64,000 nucleotides of DNA from Gordius sp. MW1 (GCA_964036665.1 OZ038528.1:15105245-15169244), one strand, 5' to 3'. Counted from the first letter of the stretch, positions 46,401 to 59,700 are shown. A program made the numbers and translations. Notes: generated by a model not told the origin, from the letters alone.

Positions 46401-47234
46401 TTGACTGAAATGCTTCCCACTTCTATAGGTCAGAATATGATCTTCGCGTTTTTGAAAATAGGTGTTAACGATCGCCATGTCATATGCTTGGGATACTTAC
46501 AGAAGTTTTTCCCCTTCTTTGTTCTTCAGACCATGCCCATAGCCTCCATAATTGCGTTCATACCCGAGGCGATCTTTCCCTACGTGAGCGTTGAAATCTG
46601 CCCCAAAAATTAGCCTTTATTTTTGTCCTATTCCTTGTATTTCCTTTTCCAATGAATCGATGAATATGTCTTTCTCTGATTACAAACACCCAATTGGGGG
46701 AGCATACGTACACATAACGGTTAGGAGGCCCCCTTGATCTTCAATCTTCACCCACATTAGCCTGTCGGAACAACGCCTGACTTCCACCACCTTGTCCTTG
46801 AACGATTCGTTTGAACGATACCGACCCCGTTTCTACGATTTGACCCACTGTAGAAAAGCTTGTATCCTTCTCCTAATTCCCGAGCTTTCGTTCCGTTCCA
46901 CCTCGTCTCTTGTAGGCAGGCTAGGGTACCTTTCTTTTTTTAGTGTGCGACCTCGATGCTTTTCCCCGTCAACGTTCCCACATTCCAGCACGTTATTTGC
47001 ATTATTTCAACAACTAATTTCCTTAACCGCCTTCGTTGTGAGTTGGGCAGTAACCGTAATGTATTTTTCACAGAGCACGGGCGGGGTTTCAGTGCGCGTC
47101 GTTTGTGGAGGACGTCCTAGCTTTTTCTTGTAAAATCTTGTTTGAAACTATCATAATTTTGGAGTTGGTTTTTATTGCCGGTTTCCGGCCTGACACCAAC
47201 CCTCCACTTTTTGCCCACGGGACTGTCGTAGATA

Positions 47235-47887
47235 GTGTTTTTTAATTAAACTATTTTATTCAAATCAAAAAATTTTTAAACTTATGCCAAGGGGGGGGGG
47301 GGGCTTGGCTATAAGCGATATGTTTTAATATACATAGTTGGACAAATTCACGATTGAAAATTTCTTACATATTTATATAGGATAGGATGGATAACCATAA
47401 ATGATATTTGTTTTGATAGTTAATGTTTAATTAGGTTTGGTTATGCATGTATTTTGTCATATAAACTCAAGTAACAACTTATAATATTAACCATAATATT
47501 TATAACAATTAAAATATATGAAATTAATTACCATATAACATAATCGCTTATTAGCTACTTGCTAGTGATAAAGGGTCTGGTATTTTCACGGGAAAAAATG
47601 TTCAATCAAGTTTGTTTTCATAGCAATTTGCACAATTCAGAAAATATTATAAAGGTGGGGTATAAGCTTTTTTTTAAATATTAAAAAATGAAATGTATAT
47701 TTTTGTTTTTCGGGGGTTTAAAGTGTCTTACAATCTATTATGCAACTTAAAAAAAATTACTCCGCCCCCCCCCAAATTTTGGCCAAGGTGGAGGGGGGGG
47801 GGGGGGGGGGGGGGGGGTGGGGAGGGGGGGGGAGGAGGGATATGTCCCGTTTTACCCCCCCCCCCTGGCAATGCGCCTATTATGTAT
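47235..47887. other. Gene-free stretch with poly-G tracts
   Basis: 47287-47320 is a poly-G/GCTTGGCTAT fragment of the GTAGCCAGG family. 47762-47872 holds a C run of 9, a G run of about 26 broken by one T, and a C run of 9. Open frames here are artefacts of the G run. Confidence 0.5.
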
Positions 47888-48207
47888 TAATTGCTATGCA
47901 ATTTATGGGCTCATTTTTGATTGTCCGTTGTCCGTTACCCTTCTAGTTATTGGCGCCAGCTTTGTGACCTGGAGGTGTCGGGTTCAAGCCAGGGAGGAGA
48001 CGATTTTTTTTTAATTTTTTAATTAAATTAATATTTTGTTCTTGTTAATACCATTGATAATATGACTTTTTGACCGTCCGCTGGCTACTGACCGATGAAA
48101 TATATTGATTTTCTAAACATAAAACACAACTTTTAATTGCTATGCAATTTATGGTATTATTTCATTATCTATATAAATAACATAAAAACTTCTACTATTT
48201 TAAAACC

Positions 48208-48290
48208 AGCATGGTGTGACGGGTTATAGCGCCGGCTTGTAAACAGATGCCTTTACTGATGTGGGTTCGAATCCCGGAGAGGGCAAAATT
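48208..48290 (+). other. tRNA-like sequence inside the composite repeat
   Basis: A-box-like TGGTGTGACGGGTTATAGCG near 48213 and a perfect B box GGTTCGAATCC near 48267, with CGCCGGCTTGTAAACAGATG between them. The spacing fits a tRNA-derived pol III promoter. It does not fold into a clear cloverleaf acceptor stem, so it is a SINE-type head and not a tRNA gene. Confidence 0.55.
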
Positions 48291-48311
48291 TTTATTTTTT
48301 TTAAATTAAAT

Positions 48312-48896
48312 TAGAGATGCACCGATACCACTATTTTGTGCCGATACCGATACCAGCCGATACTTAAGATTTTTTTGCCGATACCGATACCATGCCGATA
48401 CTTATAATAAAAAAAATTTTATACTAAATGTCTAGTTTTTAAATGTTTCCTTAAATTTGAAGTGTTAAAGGAATGTTTGTCTTTGCCCCCACGACTTATT
48501 TTAGCTCTGCATAATTCACAGATTACAATTTTTTCATCTGCTGACACAACAAAATAACTCCATAGTGTATCTAAAGAATCCATCTAAGGCTTAATATATA
48601 ATAATTTTTAAAATAAAATAATATTTACTTAAAAGCGCAGTCGGAACAGATGGTCAATGAGTTTATTATACTCCACATAGAAATATTTATAGCCAATCAA
48701 ATGAAACAATTTTCAAAAAATTTGAAAAGTCCTCTATTTTTTAATCGTAGGAGATACTATAAGTATTATTTTTTGAGTTTCATATTAAAAAAGGTATCGG
48801 CTTGGTAATTGCCGATACTAGCAAAGTATCGGCCGATACTTTTGGCAAGGTATCGGCGCCGATACCATGCCGATACTTGGTATCGGTGCATCTCTA
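48312..48896. mobile_element. hAT-type non-autonomous element, CCGATA family
   Basis: Perfect inverted ends TAGAGATGCACCGATACC and complement, with a perfect 8-bp target duplication AATTAAAT (48304-48311 and 48897-48904). Subterminal arrays of GCCGATACC words fill about 48320-48405 and 48795-48890. The 585-bp element has no transposase. It interrupts the composite repeat at 47888-49543. Confidence 0.95.
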
Positions 48897-49569
48897 AATT
48901 AAATTAATATATTGTTCCTGTTAATAACATTGATGATATGACTTTTTGGCCGTCCGCTGGCTACTGACCAATGAAAAAAATGACCATTGGCCAAATAAAT
49001 CGAACTTTTTTTTCCGTTTTGAATTGGTTAACATTGATAATTACCCTATGCCCTCCCTACAAGGGCCTATGCCTCTATTGATATGGGTCCCTGTGCCCCT
49101 ACAAAAGGCCTATGCCTCTGATGTGGGTTCGAATCCCGGAGAGGGCAAAATTTTTATTTTTCTTTAAATTAAATTAATATTTTGTTCTTGTTAATACCAT
49201 TGATAATATGACTTTTTGATCGTCCGCAGGCTACTGACCAATGGAAAAAAAACCATTGGCCAAATAAATCGAAATTTTTTTTTCGTTTTTAAATTGGTTA
49301 ACATTGATAATTACCCTATGCCCTCCCCTACAAGGGCCTATAACTAATTAACTAATTATTTTGCATTTAATACCCCCCTATAGGCATTCTCGCCCCTTCC
49401 CACCTTTCTCGCCCATAAATTGCATAGCAAATATGCTACGTTTATACGGAGTATAGAAGAGTTCCCCCTTTCCTTGCCCCCTTCCCTTCCCGTACTCCCA
49501 TTCCCCTCTTCCCCTTCCCACGAGGGCCGAAGGCCCGAGTTTTATTTTTATAGTTTTAAACTATAGAAT

Positions 49570-52500
49570 TTAAGCATCTATATATCGTTAATTTAAAATA
49601 TATATAGCAAAAAAAATTATACGGGCCTAGTGGCACTTCAAAATAGCTTAATTTAAGAGATTTCATTTAATGAAAATTTGAGTCGTAATTAAAACCCCCT
49701 CTCAGTAAAAGCTCTTTCATTAAAATATTAATTGTAGTGTGAACACTCTTTCCACCAATTTAAGAAATCTATTATTTTAGAAATAAAAAATGATAATATT
49801 TTAAAAATACATGAAAAATTTGATTTAAAAATCCATTAAGCTAGAACTGTCCAAATCTTCTTAAAGTGTTTGCTCGACCCGCAAAATCTTCTTTCCTTAA
49901 TATTTTCATTTTTTAAACAAATTTATTTACTTTTATCTTATGTCAAAATACACATAATGTACATTTAAATTTATTTCTATTATATTTTTTAAAGAATTAT
50001 AGGCCTGCAATTAATCCCCTGTCTATGACTCGCCCCTGTTTTCCTATGATATAGTAAAATTGCTAATATTTCTTATATAGTTTCTGCTAATGATGTAACG
50101 TACTGAGAATAATTAGGTTGGTTTTAGCTAAATAATCTGGCATATGTGTCCGTGCTATAAGATCAAACACCGACCCTCTAGTAATTTTATTCTAGTTTTA
50201 CACCATGGTGAGGGGTATTAGTAGAAAAAGGACCTCACACAAGGAAGGCACCAGAGGTCAAATATGTTTGGATTTTCTGCTCGAACCCGGCCCGATTAAA
50301 TTTTTTTACTTCATTGCCCGCCCGGCCCAAATAAGTGTTCGTCCACAAATTGCCCGGCCCAAATTACTAAATTTGCCCGTTTACCCCGAATTTATGCAAT
50401 CCCAAACAGAGGTCAGATTTGTTTAAATTTTTATGTCCCCCCCCCACCTGTTTTTAGATTAATAACCAAATTGAATGGGTTTAAAATATTATAGTTTAGT
50501 TACGTCAAGGACTGCAAGACACTTATAAAAACCTAGAAACATAATATATACATCTAATTTTTTTGATATAATTTTTGACAAAATGCGTTGTAAAATCCGA
50601 ATAAGATTGTGAAAATTGCTATGAAAAAAAAACTTGTTTAAACATTTATTTCCCGTGAAAAGTTAAGCGATTATTATAATGTTCCTTATTCTATAGAATA
50701 TTAACACTTTTATCATTTATCATATTTGTCTAAAAGAACCTATTACGGTTGGATAACTAAATTGACTGCCAAGGCCAGCCAAAACCCTTTAATTTCCAAT
50801 TCACTAATGCTGTCCGAACAGCTGGGCCCAAAATTACGATTTTAAATTTCAAGAATTTAATGTCTTATTTTTAAAAAATTTTAATCTAATTCTAGTATTT
50901 TTATAATTAGAAAGGTGACAAAAAAATAGTAAACTATATGAAAAATCTCATTATGGTGCCCGCCCTGCTACTTAAAAATCTCAATTTAAAACGGTAGCCT
51001 GCCCTACCCCTTAGCCGAGTGGGCCCAGCAGCGAGCCTAACTTTTTGGTTGTTTAATTTTTACTTTTAATTACAAATAAATAGAAAATTATTTTTTGCCA
51101 GATTTCCCCCCCCCCCTGGTAAAAATCCTGGCTACGCGCCTGGCATAGATTCAACGTTAATTATATTAATTTTGATACACAACTAACGCGATTTTATCTA
51201 TCATTTTTATTGTTCTCTCCTTCTCCTCCACTCCCGCCCCCTTCATGTGTGCTTGGATAGATATGGGGGTGGGAATGGAAGAGAATGAGAAAGGCAGAGT
51301 CTACGCAGTATGTACTCTATACTCCGTTTTCCAACCATAATGGGACGAATTTTATTAAGAGGGAGCGTTCACATAAATGCGAATAAATTTGAATATAGTG
51401 GTTTAACAAAAAACCAAAATAATGGACCTATAGATGACATTTTAATCTAGAGGAATAAATTAATATTTTTCAGTTTAAATTAAGAATGCATGGCAATATA
51501 GCCTAAAAAAGGTTTAAATGGACATTTTTTGCACCTTCAACTCGTTTATCTACAAAACTGGAAGTTTTGGGAAAAATAAAAAAGAGATTATTGTTCAGCG
51601 CAAAATTCTCTATCAGAATTATAGGTTCGATTGCAGTATGATTATTTTGTAGACCAGTTCTGGAATTCGCTAGCAATTATATTAATTGCGATGCAATTTT
51701 GTAAATCTCAATTTATTTTTTAAGCTTGTTCCACTTGTTGCTCATAAAAATTTCCCAAAAAATTAATCACCGCTGCTTAAATTTAATTTGTCTGACCCCG
51801 ATCAGAGGCTAAAATACTTTTTGTTTTTTTGTGGTCTTAAGTGTTGTACATCTCAAATTATTATTTTTGTAAAACATATATATATTATACCCTTTAGGTT
51901 TATCAAACTGGCAAACACTTCCATTATATTAGTTCGATAGCTTTAATGCTCGTACCATTATCGAATATTCCGCTAATAGTAAGAATTTTAATAACTTAAT
52001 TTATTTTAGATAATCTTGAACACTATTATGTAAACAACCAAAAAATCTAATTACTACAAATTAACGATTAAATGACAATTAAAACAAATTTTTTAATAAA
52101 AATAACAGTTAATGGATAGAAATATAGTTATCAATATCTAAAATTGTACATTTTATGCTTGAAATAAACTTAAACTATAAACCGTTCTGTTTCCTTCAAT
52201 CTGGCATATATAACCCTAGTATAAATAGTATCAAATACTAAGAAAAAGTTGACTTTAAATTATTACCCTTTATAACCTTTTTGATAATTATAAAACATTT
52301 CAATTGCCTACATTAAAATAGATTGTTGTTTACTTATTCTTCATTGCTTGAGTCAAATTTATATTAGGAAAATAAATATGAAATGTGATCTAAATTTTGC
52401 GTCCAACAAATGAAATTTAAATAAGATAGATTAAATACACTATTCTGGTGAAGGCATATTTTCAAGGTTTATAAATGTAACCTGCCAATTTTTAATGTAA

Positions 52501-54020
52501 AATTTATTTAATCTTAGCCCTGTTTAAATAAATAGCTTAAAAATTGAGCAATCCATCTCAAATTCCTAAAAGATCAAGTTCAAAGTTAATTTTTTATTTT
52601 AAATACCGACAAGCTTTTATATCTTAATTTAGTTAAATTTAAGGATCTTGTTAAATTTGTTTAGCCTTTATCTTGGCAAATTTTTTAACCCGATTTGAGA
52701 AAAATTCTCCTTTATGCTTCATGTAACGATAGGTGTAAAACGTATAATATTAATTATATGTTTTATTATAAAAATAAAAATTTCAATAAATTGTTGACAA
52801 CAGTTATGAGCTTCATATATTTTATGTTCAAAAATATTTATTCCTTTCAATTCTTTATCCAAATTCGTTAAGTTCTATTGTGAATGATAGGTTTATTTTC
52901 CACAATTATATTGATTAATTTTAGTCATATAGTGCATAATTATTTTTAAAATAGTTGTATTTAATTCTCGTGTAAACCTAAATTTATTTTCTCGTAATTA
53001 TTATGTGTTTTATACTCATTTCTAATATAACACATATAGACAGGTGTCCTATTTCTGAGTGGATTGTTTCTTTTTAGTGGGACTTGCTATCTGCACTGCT
53101 AGATAGTTCCAATTACACCGTAATAACGCCCATTGGTTCAATGATGTCAGTCGGAGGATGGCTAACGTTTTTATTATAAAGTAATAAAAATAAAAAATAA
53201 AAGTATTTTTATTATAAAAATTTACCTTCCTATTAACAATTTAATTTATCCTCTTCGTTAAATATCATATATAAAATTGTCTTTTAATAAAAATTGTTCT
53301 TTCGTGAGGAGTGACCTTCCTTGCATTAACGACTTATGCCAATCATGTGCGTCTCAAATTTAAATTAGCGATGAGGCTTAGATTATACAAAAACTTGAGA
53401 CGATTCTGATAGTCTGAATGATTTTGAAAGGTCGGTATAAATATTTTTGATATCTAAATTATATAACGCACTATTTTAATTTTTTTTTAATTTATGTATT
53501 TTGCCAAACGTCTTGCTAAAATATAAGGCATTATTTAAAATATGTCCCTTGAGTCGTTATTTCGACAGTCGTTTTTCAGTCGACTAATTTTAAACTCAAC
53601 TAATAAATGATCGAACTCAAATAAAAATTATATCTAATTATAAGCATAATTAGTCAAAAGGTATCTTTAAGCCTGGTAATTTATTATTCTGTAACTTTAA
53701 TGTTCATCATTCTAAATTTATTAAAAATACGAGCCTTTAACATTTGTTTTTATTTTTAGGGGGAAAAACGAATTCAAAAGAACTTCAACTAGCAAGGAGG
53801 AGCAGAATAAATTTATTATATATTATAAGTGTGCGCCAATATATTATATACGCTTTCTTGTTTGAATACATTTTAGATGCATTGGGTATGAATAAATAGG
53901 TGAAACGTTTCGAGGGAGTTATGACTAGACATAAAAGTCAAAATCTAACAATTAACTGCTGTAAAAATTAATACTATCAACAATAAAATATGAATATTTT
54001 ATTATGAAAGAACATATCTT
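49570..54020. other. Long gene-free AT-rich stretch
   Basis: No gene recognised in 4.4 kb. 50275-50405 is a GCCCG/GGCCC word array. 50800-51040 has weaker words of the same kind. 51100-51145 is a fragment of the poly-G family. 51215-51330 is a pyrimidine/purine-rich fragment perhaps related to the composite repeat. The remainder shows no signal. Confidence 0.4.
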
Positions 54021-54022
54021 TT

Positions 54023-55577
54023 TTAACACTCCGTTTGTTAGGTGATGTCATGAGGACATCAGGCGGGTTATAAATGTTGTACAAAATAAGTTAGTGATTG
54101 TTATAATTTCATTTTTATAGTAGCTTAATGAAATTTATCCTGAAATATCTAATTTGGCTTATTTTTATCCAATAGTTTTTAAGAACAGCGTGTTTTAGAT
54201 GCACCTTCCACAATATGAAACAAAAAAAATTTCAATATTTTTTTAATTTTTATAATAAACCATTATTCTTAACCTATCTGTAATGAAATTTTTTCCAAAC
54301 ATTTCCTTTTATTTGAGAATAATTAACTTTTAAACTTTTTAACATGTTTATACTTCCTCGTGGTATTTAAAAGTGCTCATTTGCGTAAATTTTCCTGTGC
54401 ATTTTAATACCTAAACATGTCTAACATTTATAAGTGCTATATTTTGATATTTTTTGTCTGAAGATGGTATATAAATGTAAAAAGATAAAATTTTATCATG
54501 TGGTCCCAAATATAAACATTAAATATTAGTTTGAGGAGTTTAGACTTTATAGTTAATATTATAGTAGCTTAGGATTTTATAGACAAAAAAATTAGATTAA
54601 TAAACTTATATAATGTCTGTTTATAAAGTAATGAATTAAAACTTTCTGGATAATTTAAAACAAATCAAATTTGATATTAAATATGTGTAGAAAAGCTCAT
54701 TTTTTGCAAAATTGACTGTTTTTATAGCCTTATATAATGTTTTAAAATAAAACATGAAGATTATTTTCATATTCTCAAATTCAACCTTATATGATGTATT
54801 TCTATTGTAAAAATCTTAACTAAGTTGAATATTGGGCAGAAGAAATTTTTCTGTCTTAAAAAATAAAAAAGTCAAACCCTCCTTAAGTTTGGACAACTCT
54901 TTTTTTTGTTTTGATGTTTTTTATGCCAAATTTACAAAAACCATGAACTTATATTACCATTGTTTAATTATAAACTGACTATGTTAAAATTTACCTTTTT
55001 AATCTAATTTAAATTTTAAACAAAGAAAACTTGTAGGAAATCTCATTTTTACACAAATTTACTATTTTTAGAGCCTTATAAAATTTTTATTTTAAGATTT
55101 TAAAATTAGATTTTTTCCTATTCTTAATTCTAACCTTCTATGATGTATTTCTATTGAAAAAATTTAAATGAAATCCAAAAATTAGAAAAATAATGGCTAA
55201 GAACAGTAGTTACTTTTTTACTTTAAATACATAGGGCCAAAAATTCCCAAAGTTTGGACATCTTTATTTTTTTGTTTTGAGGTTTTTTTATGCCAAATTT
55301 TCTATAATTATAGTTCCAACCTATGATCTTATAAATTAAATTATATTGGGGGAAAAAATTGTTATGAATAAATATAGTCACATAGGGGGAAATTTTAAGG
55401 GTTGCACTAATTATAATTATAAAATTATAACCACTTGTTCAAATACCCAAAGTAATATATCAATTTACAAGAGTTATAGTATTATGCCTTTAAAATTTTA
55501 AAAGTTTATATTATAATACAACAATATAGCTATTTAAAGTTTGGGGTCATCATGACCCCCTTTACCATCCGTGTTAG
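54023..55577. mobile_element. piggyBac-like non-autonomous element, copy 1
   Basis: It begins TTAACAC and ends in CCATCCGTGTTAG, the rough inverse. Its ends and flanks align with copy 2 (55923-60215), which contains a piggyBac transposase remnant. It lacks the transposase. It holds a diverged 350-bp tandem duplication (about 54640-54990 and 54990-55360; shared words AGTTTGGACA, TTTATGCCAAATTT, TGATGTATTTCTATTG). The right TTAA is TTAG in both copies. Confidence 0.7.
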
Positions 55578-55674
55578 GATTTGGACCGGATTAAAAATTC
55601 ATATAAAAACATATACGGGTCTTGCTAGACACTATAATTGTTAAAAGTAAGGATTTCTTATGCTATAAACTACG

Positions 55675-55850
55675 CTTCTGGATTTCGAATCGAAATGAAT
55701 ATTTTTGGTATGCGATATGAACTCGAAAATTTTATTTAAAAAGATTCGATTCGGGATTCGTCGAACATTAAAATAAGTATTCGGATTCAATTCGAAAAAA
55801 ATTTTAATATTCGAATTGGATTCAAATTTTTTTAAGTTTCTTAATTTTTA
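55675..55850. repeat. TTCGAAT word array between the two piggyBac-like elements
   Basis: Repeated GATTCG/TTCGAAT/ATTCGAATTGG words. Same style as the CGGGT and CCGATA arrays, but no terminal inverted repeat was found. Confidence 0.45.
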
Positions 55851-56259
55851 AATAACGCATTTATTTATTAATACATTTCAAAAATTTTATTCATATAAAT
55901 ACAAAGATTGATTAGAAAAATATTAACACTTCCGGGTGGGGTAATAATGACCCCAAGCCGTTTAAAAATGCTGTACAAAATAAATTAGTGAATATCACAA
56001 TTTCATTTTTTCAGTAGCTTAACAAAATTTACCCTAGAATATCTCTGAAAAATTTGGCTAGTTTTCATCCAATAGTTTTTAAGATAGAGAGCGTTTTAGA
56101 TGTCCAGGGTCTTCCAAGACCCCACCTTCCATAAAATGAAAGAAAAAAAAATGTTCAACATTTTTTTTTGAAATATATTAAAACCCATTATTGTAAACCC
56201 TTTTGTGAAGAAATTTTTTGTATAAATTTCTTTTTATTCAAAATATTCACAATTTTGAT

Positions 56260-59130
56260 AAAAGCCTATTATCATTGGATAGTAATGATATTTGTTTCCC
56301 TATTTTTTTTATCATGACTAAACTTACTAACCCAAACTTTATAACAACCTGTCATGTATGCCTTAGAAACGTCTCCCTTACACAATCAGGACTTATTCAC
56401 ATTCATGGATCTCATAAAGCTCGATGCAAAGGGTCAGGAAAACCATGGGAAACCTCTAAACCTAAAATTTTGGACCCGATAGCCTTCCCCAAATCAGACA
56501 CCCCCGTCTTAATAAAATAATAAAAAGTATTCCTAAAGGTGCAAGATACCTAGTATCTCAGACACTTTCTTAGGCCATTTTAAAACTCACCAAAAATGTG
56601 AGCAACTATGAAGATTGGCAAAATTTCTTTTACTTTGCATCTCGTGTTCTTTCGGTGACGCCCAAATCATATACTGGATCTCTTACAAGTTGGGTAAAAA
56701 CAAATCTTAAAAAGTGGCAAGAATTCAGTGAACCAATAACTTATGATACCGAGGAAGAGCGAACTCTTTCGTCCCTTAAACATAGAGCAAAAATAGTCTC
56801 CGCAAACAATAATTGCGATTCAAGATGCAATCCGCATTGCTTCCTCTGATAATAAAATATCCCCAGACAACAAAGACACCCTAGTATCTCTAATAGCTAA
56901 GCATCCTATAAGGCCAAACCTGCCTTTAGCCAATCCAATTCAGCATGCCCATCAGAACTTTTCCACTTCAGAAGTCCTTGCCACTATCAATACTTTTAAG
57001 CGCTCTTCGACAGGCGCAGGGCTCGATGGCTTGCGTCCAGCCCACCTTCTAGAACTATCAAATCCCTTAATAGACCGCTCAGGAGTTTTCTTGAGCTCTC
57101 TCACCACCCTTATTAACATCACATGAAAGGCCAAATCTCCAAAATTGTAGCCCCACATTTCTTCGGCGCTACTCTAGTATCATTTTCAAAATCTGATGGC
57201 GGAATCCGACCTATAGCTATGGGGTCTGTTCTACGCAGACTCTGTTCCAAACTGATCATAAAACGCATCAAAAGTAAAGCTGTGGAAATCCTGGCACCTA
57301 CTCAACTCAGTTTTGGCGTAAAAGGAGGATGCGAAATTGCTCCACACGCGGTAAGAATTTCTCTTACCACCCCAACCCCGTCAGTGATCGCTATAATTGA
57401 TTTCAAGAATGCTTTCAACTCCATTTATCGTTCCCACTTCCTTAATGAAACATACAAACATTTCCCTGAATACTCCGCATTTCTTAATGCATGCTATTCA
57501 CCAGTTTCAATATTACAATTTTACAAACATACCATCGATTCTAGTGAGGGTATTCAACAAGGCGACCCTTTAGGGCCGCTTCTGTTTTCCCTTGGCATCA
57601 AAACTTTAGTTGATAGCCTTGCAACAAAGTTTAATTTGCCTTTAAACATTTGGTACCTTGACGATGGTACCATCTAAGGCGCCCCCGGTGATGTTTTTGC
57701 CGCTTTGAGATACCTGGAAATCGAATCAACAAAAATCGGACTAACTCTAAATCAATCTAAAACCGAAATTTGTCCCCTTAATACACCTCTTATTGGCAAT
57801 CAAGACCAATTATCTTACACATTAATAGATCCTTCCTCTTTGACCCTACTCGGATCCCCAATTGGAGGCTCTATTCCCATTTTAAAATTGTTACAAGAAA
57901 CCAGTCGAAAACTAGCAGACATGAAAACCCTATTTAAAAATACCTGCCCACCAAGCATTTTTTCGAATAAAAAACTGCTACTCAATCTCTAATTAATGCA
58001 CAGCTTCCGGTCCTCTGCAGTGTTCTCACATCACGAGGCCTTGTCCAAGTTTGATACAGAACTTAAGTCTTTAACCGAAGAAATAACCAATCTAACCTAG
58101 GTTCTACACACTGGCAACAAGCTTGCCTTCCAACAAAACTGGGGGGGGGGGGCTAGGCTTAGGCTCAATAGCCTCCATATCTCTTTCCGCATTTATACCA
58201 AGCCGCATGTCAAATGAAAGCTTAATTTCAACATTAACCCCACAACATGACAACTTACTCGACGTCGCCTTCCAACAATGGAAGGAATTATTTAACGTCC
58301 CTACTAAATTCCCAGAAGTAAACTCCCAAAAGTGTTGGATTGGCCCCCTGTCCGAGTGCCTCTTAAAGTCTCTTATTAATGGCGCTTCGGCAGAGGAACT
58401 TCCAGCGCTTAGGAGCTTGGCTTCACGCTCAGGTCACGAATGGCTCGAAGCTTTCCCAAGCCATAACCTAGGTCTTCTCTTATCCAACACCGAATTCCGC
58501 TTCGCAGTAGGCCTAAGATTAGGATGCAATTAGTGGCTGAACACACTTTGTTCACTTAGCAATAATTTCGTAAAATCGAATGGCCATCATGGCCTTCACT
58601 GTAATCGCAACAAAGCCAGGTACTTTCGACATACCGCGGTTAACAAACTTATACATATCTATTTCACCAAAGCTGGTTTCCCCTCAATTCTCGAACCCAC
58701 AGACCCCTGTGATGATAACAAACGACCCGATGGCCAAACTTTAGGTGCTTGGGAAAAAGGACTCAGTTTAGCATGGGACTATACATGTACTGACGTATTT
58801 GCCTCATCTAATCATAACAAAGATCCCTTGTCCTCAGCCGAGACTTTAAAAATTTCAAAATACTCGGATATTAACAATACTACTATAATATTTTGTCCCA
58901 TTGCGACAACTACCCTAACTTTGGCCCCCTAGCCTTACAACTTTTTAAAAAATAGGGAAACAAATTTCATTTATCCCATGATAATCGCGAATCGTTTTTC
59001 ATTCGACAGAAAATCGGCATTACCATCTGTAAATATAATTCATTAGCCATAACCGAATGTTTTCCTAATATTTACGATTCTTAACATTTAAATTTATTTA
59101 TCTCACATTCACAAAATATGTAATTCTCTT
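56260..59130 (+). mobile_element. R2-type (restriction-like endonuclease) LINE, degraded
   Basis: Order of domains fits early-branching non-LTR retrotransposons. A zinc finger is at 56314-56450 (TCHVCLRN...HIHGSHKARC). A pre-RT region is at 56598-57120 (GAGLDGLRPAHLLE). The RT core is at 57123-57677 (GGIRPIAMGSVLRRL; DFKNAFNSIYR; GIQQGDPLGPLLFS; YLDDG at 57654-57668). A thumb region with LNQSKTEICPL follows, then GLGLGSIASISLSAF. A knuckle with GHHGLHC and an endonuclease-like RPDGQTLGAWEKGLSLAWDY lie at 58560-58800. Stops and frameshifts break it at about 56520, 56845, 57675, 57990, 58098 and 58531, so it is dead. Confidence 0.85.
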
Positions 59131-59364
59131 TACCAATAAATTAGTTTATACAATTTTAAACTCTGATTTTAACATCATAATTTTTCCTCGTGGTATTTTA
59201 AAGTACTTATTTGTGTGATTTTCCCCATATTTTTGATTCTTAATATGTCTAATCTCAAAAAGTGTAGTATTTTTGATACTTCTTCGTCTGAAGATGGTAT
59301 TTAATAACAGTTATAACATTTTATCAAGTAATTCTTGATGATTCTGATGATTAATCTACATGAG

Positions 59365-59700
59365 TAGTCATGAATCTGAGAGTGAGTTAACAGGAGATTA
59401 AGATGAAGAAGAGTTAATTAATATGCCTAACAAAAATAGTTACTTTTATAGGAAATAACTTAGAAGCTTTTATTATATGATATATTTCAAAGGGAAAGAT
59501 AATACTAAGTGGAACGAAAAATTGTCCTAATAAAAATGTTTAACAAGGAACATAATTTTGTATTGCATTTAACTGGAGTAAAGTTATATGAATGGGCAGC
59601 CAAAACTCCTCTTGGTTGTTTTTAAATACTTAGTGCAGATGAAATAGTTAAGAGTATAGTGGAATTTAGCAAATTTGTGACTATATAACTATACATATAA
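59365..59700 (+). pseudogene. piggyBac transposase N-terminal remnant
   Basis: Frame-broken reading: SSHESESELTGD, DEEELINMP, YFKGKDNTKWNEKLS, then EHNFVLHLTGVKLYEWAA, KTPLGCF and ADEIVKSIVEFSKF. These correspond in order to the acidic N-terminus, the 'GK---KW' motif and the '-KTPLE-W-LF-TDEM---IV' segment of piggyBac transposases. The catalytic Asp region is missing. Confidence 0.7.

Larger units (their letters stand above)
42170..47230 (-). mobile_element. RTE-type LINE, degraded, interrupted by a hAT
   Basis: Reading on the minus strand. From 47002 an apurinic-type endonuclease (MQITCWNVGTLTGKSIEVAH) runs to about 46300. A connector follows (MDLARRVLPERRKVYEFRIR), then reverse transcriptase from about 45660: DGIPMRAL, FIDLENAYDTVPRD and LHQGFALSPFLFN. 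The catalytic box reads YADV where YADD is expected, one Asp missing (about 44965). The C-terminus ends LRWYGHILRR, then after the hAT RDTDDVNRKVLDMEVPGKR. Several frameshifts and stops break it. The 3' end at 42170 is a GAAGAAGAAG tail. Its sister fragments are at 60560-60665 (+) and 61990-62182 (-). Confidence 0.9.
47888..49543 (-). repeat. Composite repeat in reverse, with nested hAT-type element
   Basis: It starts TAATTGCTATGCAATTTATGGGC and ends GGGCCGAAGGCCCGAGTTT, the reverse of the 35511 unit. It keeps two good tRNA-type B boxes, GGGTTCGAATCCCGGAG (48266 and 49126), and a degenerate one at about 47980. Tail units are at 48060-48095, 48945-48990 and 49205-49270. Confidence 0.85.

Noticed and set aside
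47693..48014. Gly-rich open frames
   Set aside because: They consist of translated poly-G and poly-C runs.
48208..48290. Functional tRNA gene
   Set aside because: A and B boxes are good but no acceptor stem pairs, and the sequence recurs in every composite repeat.
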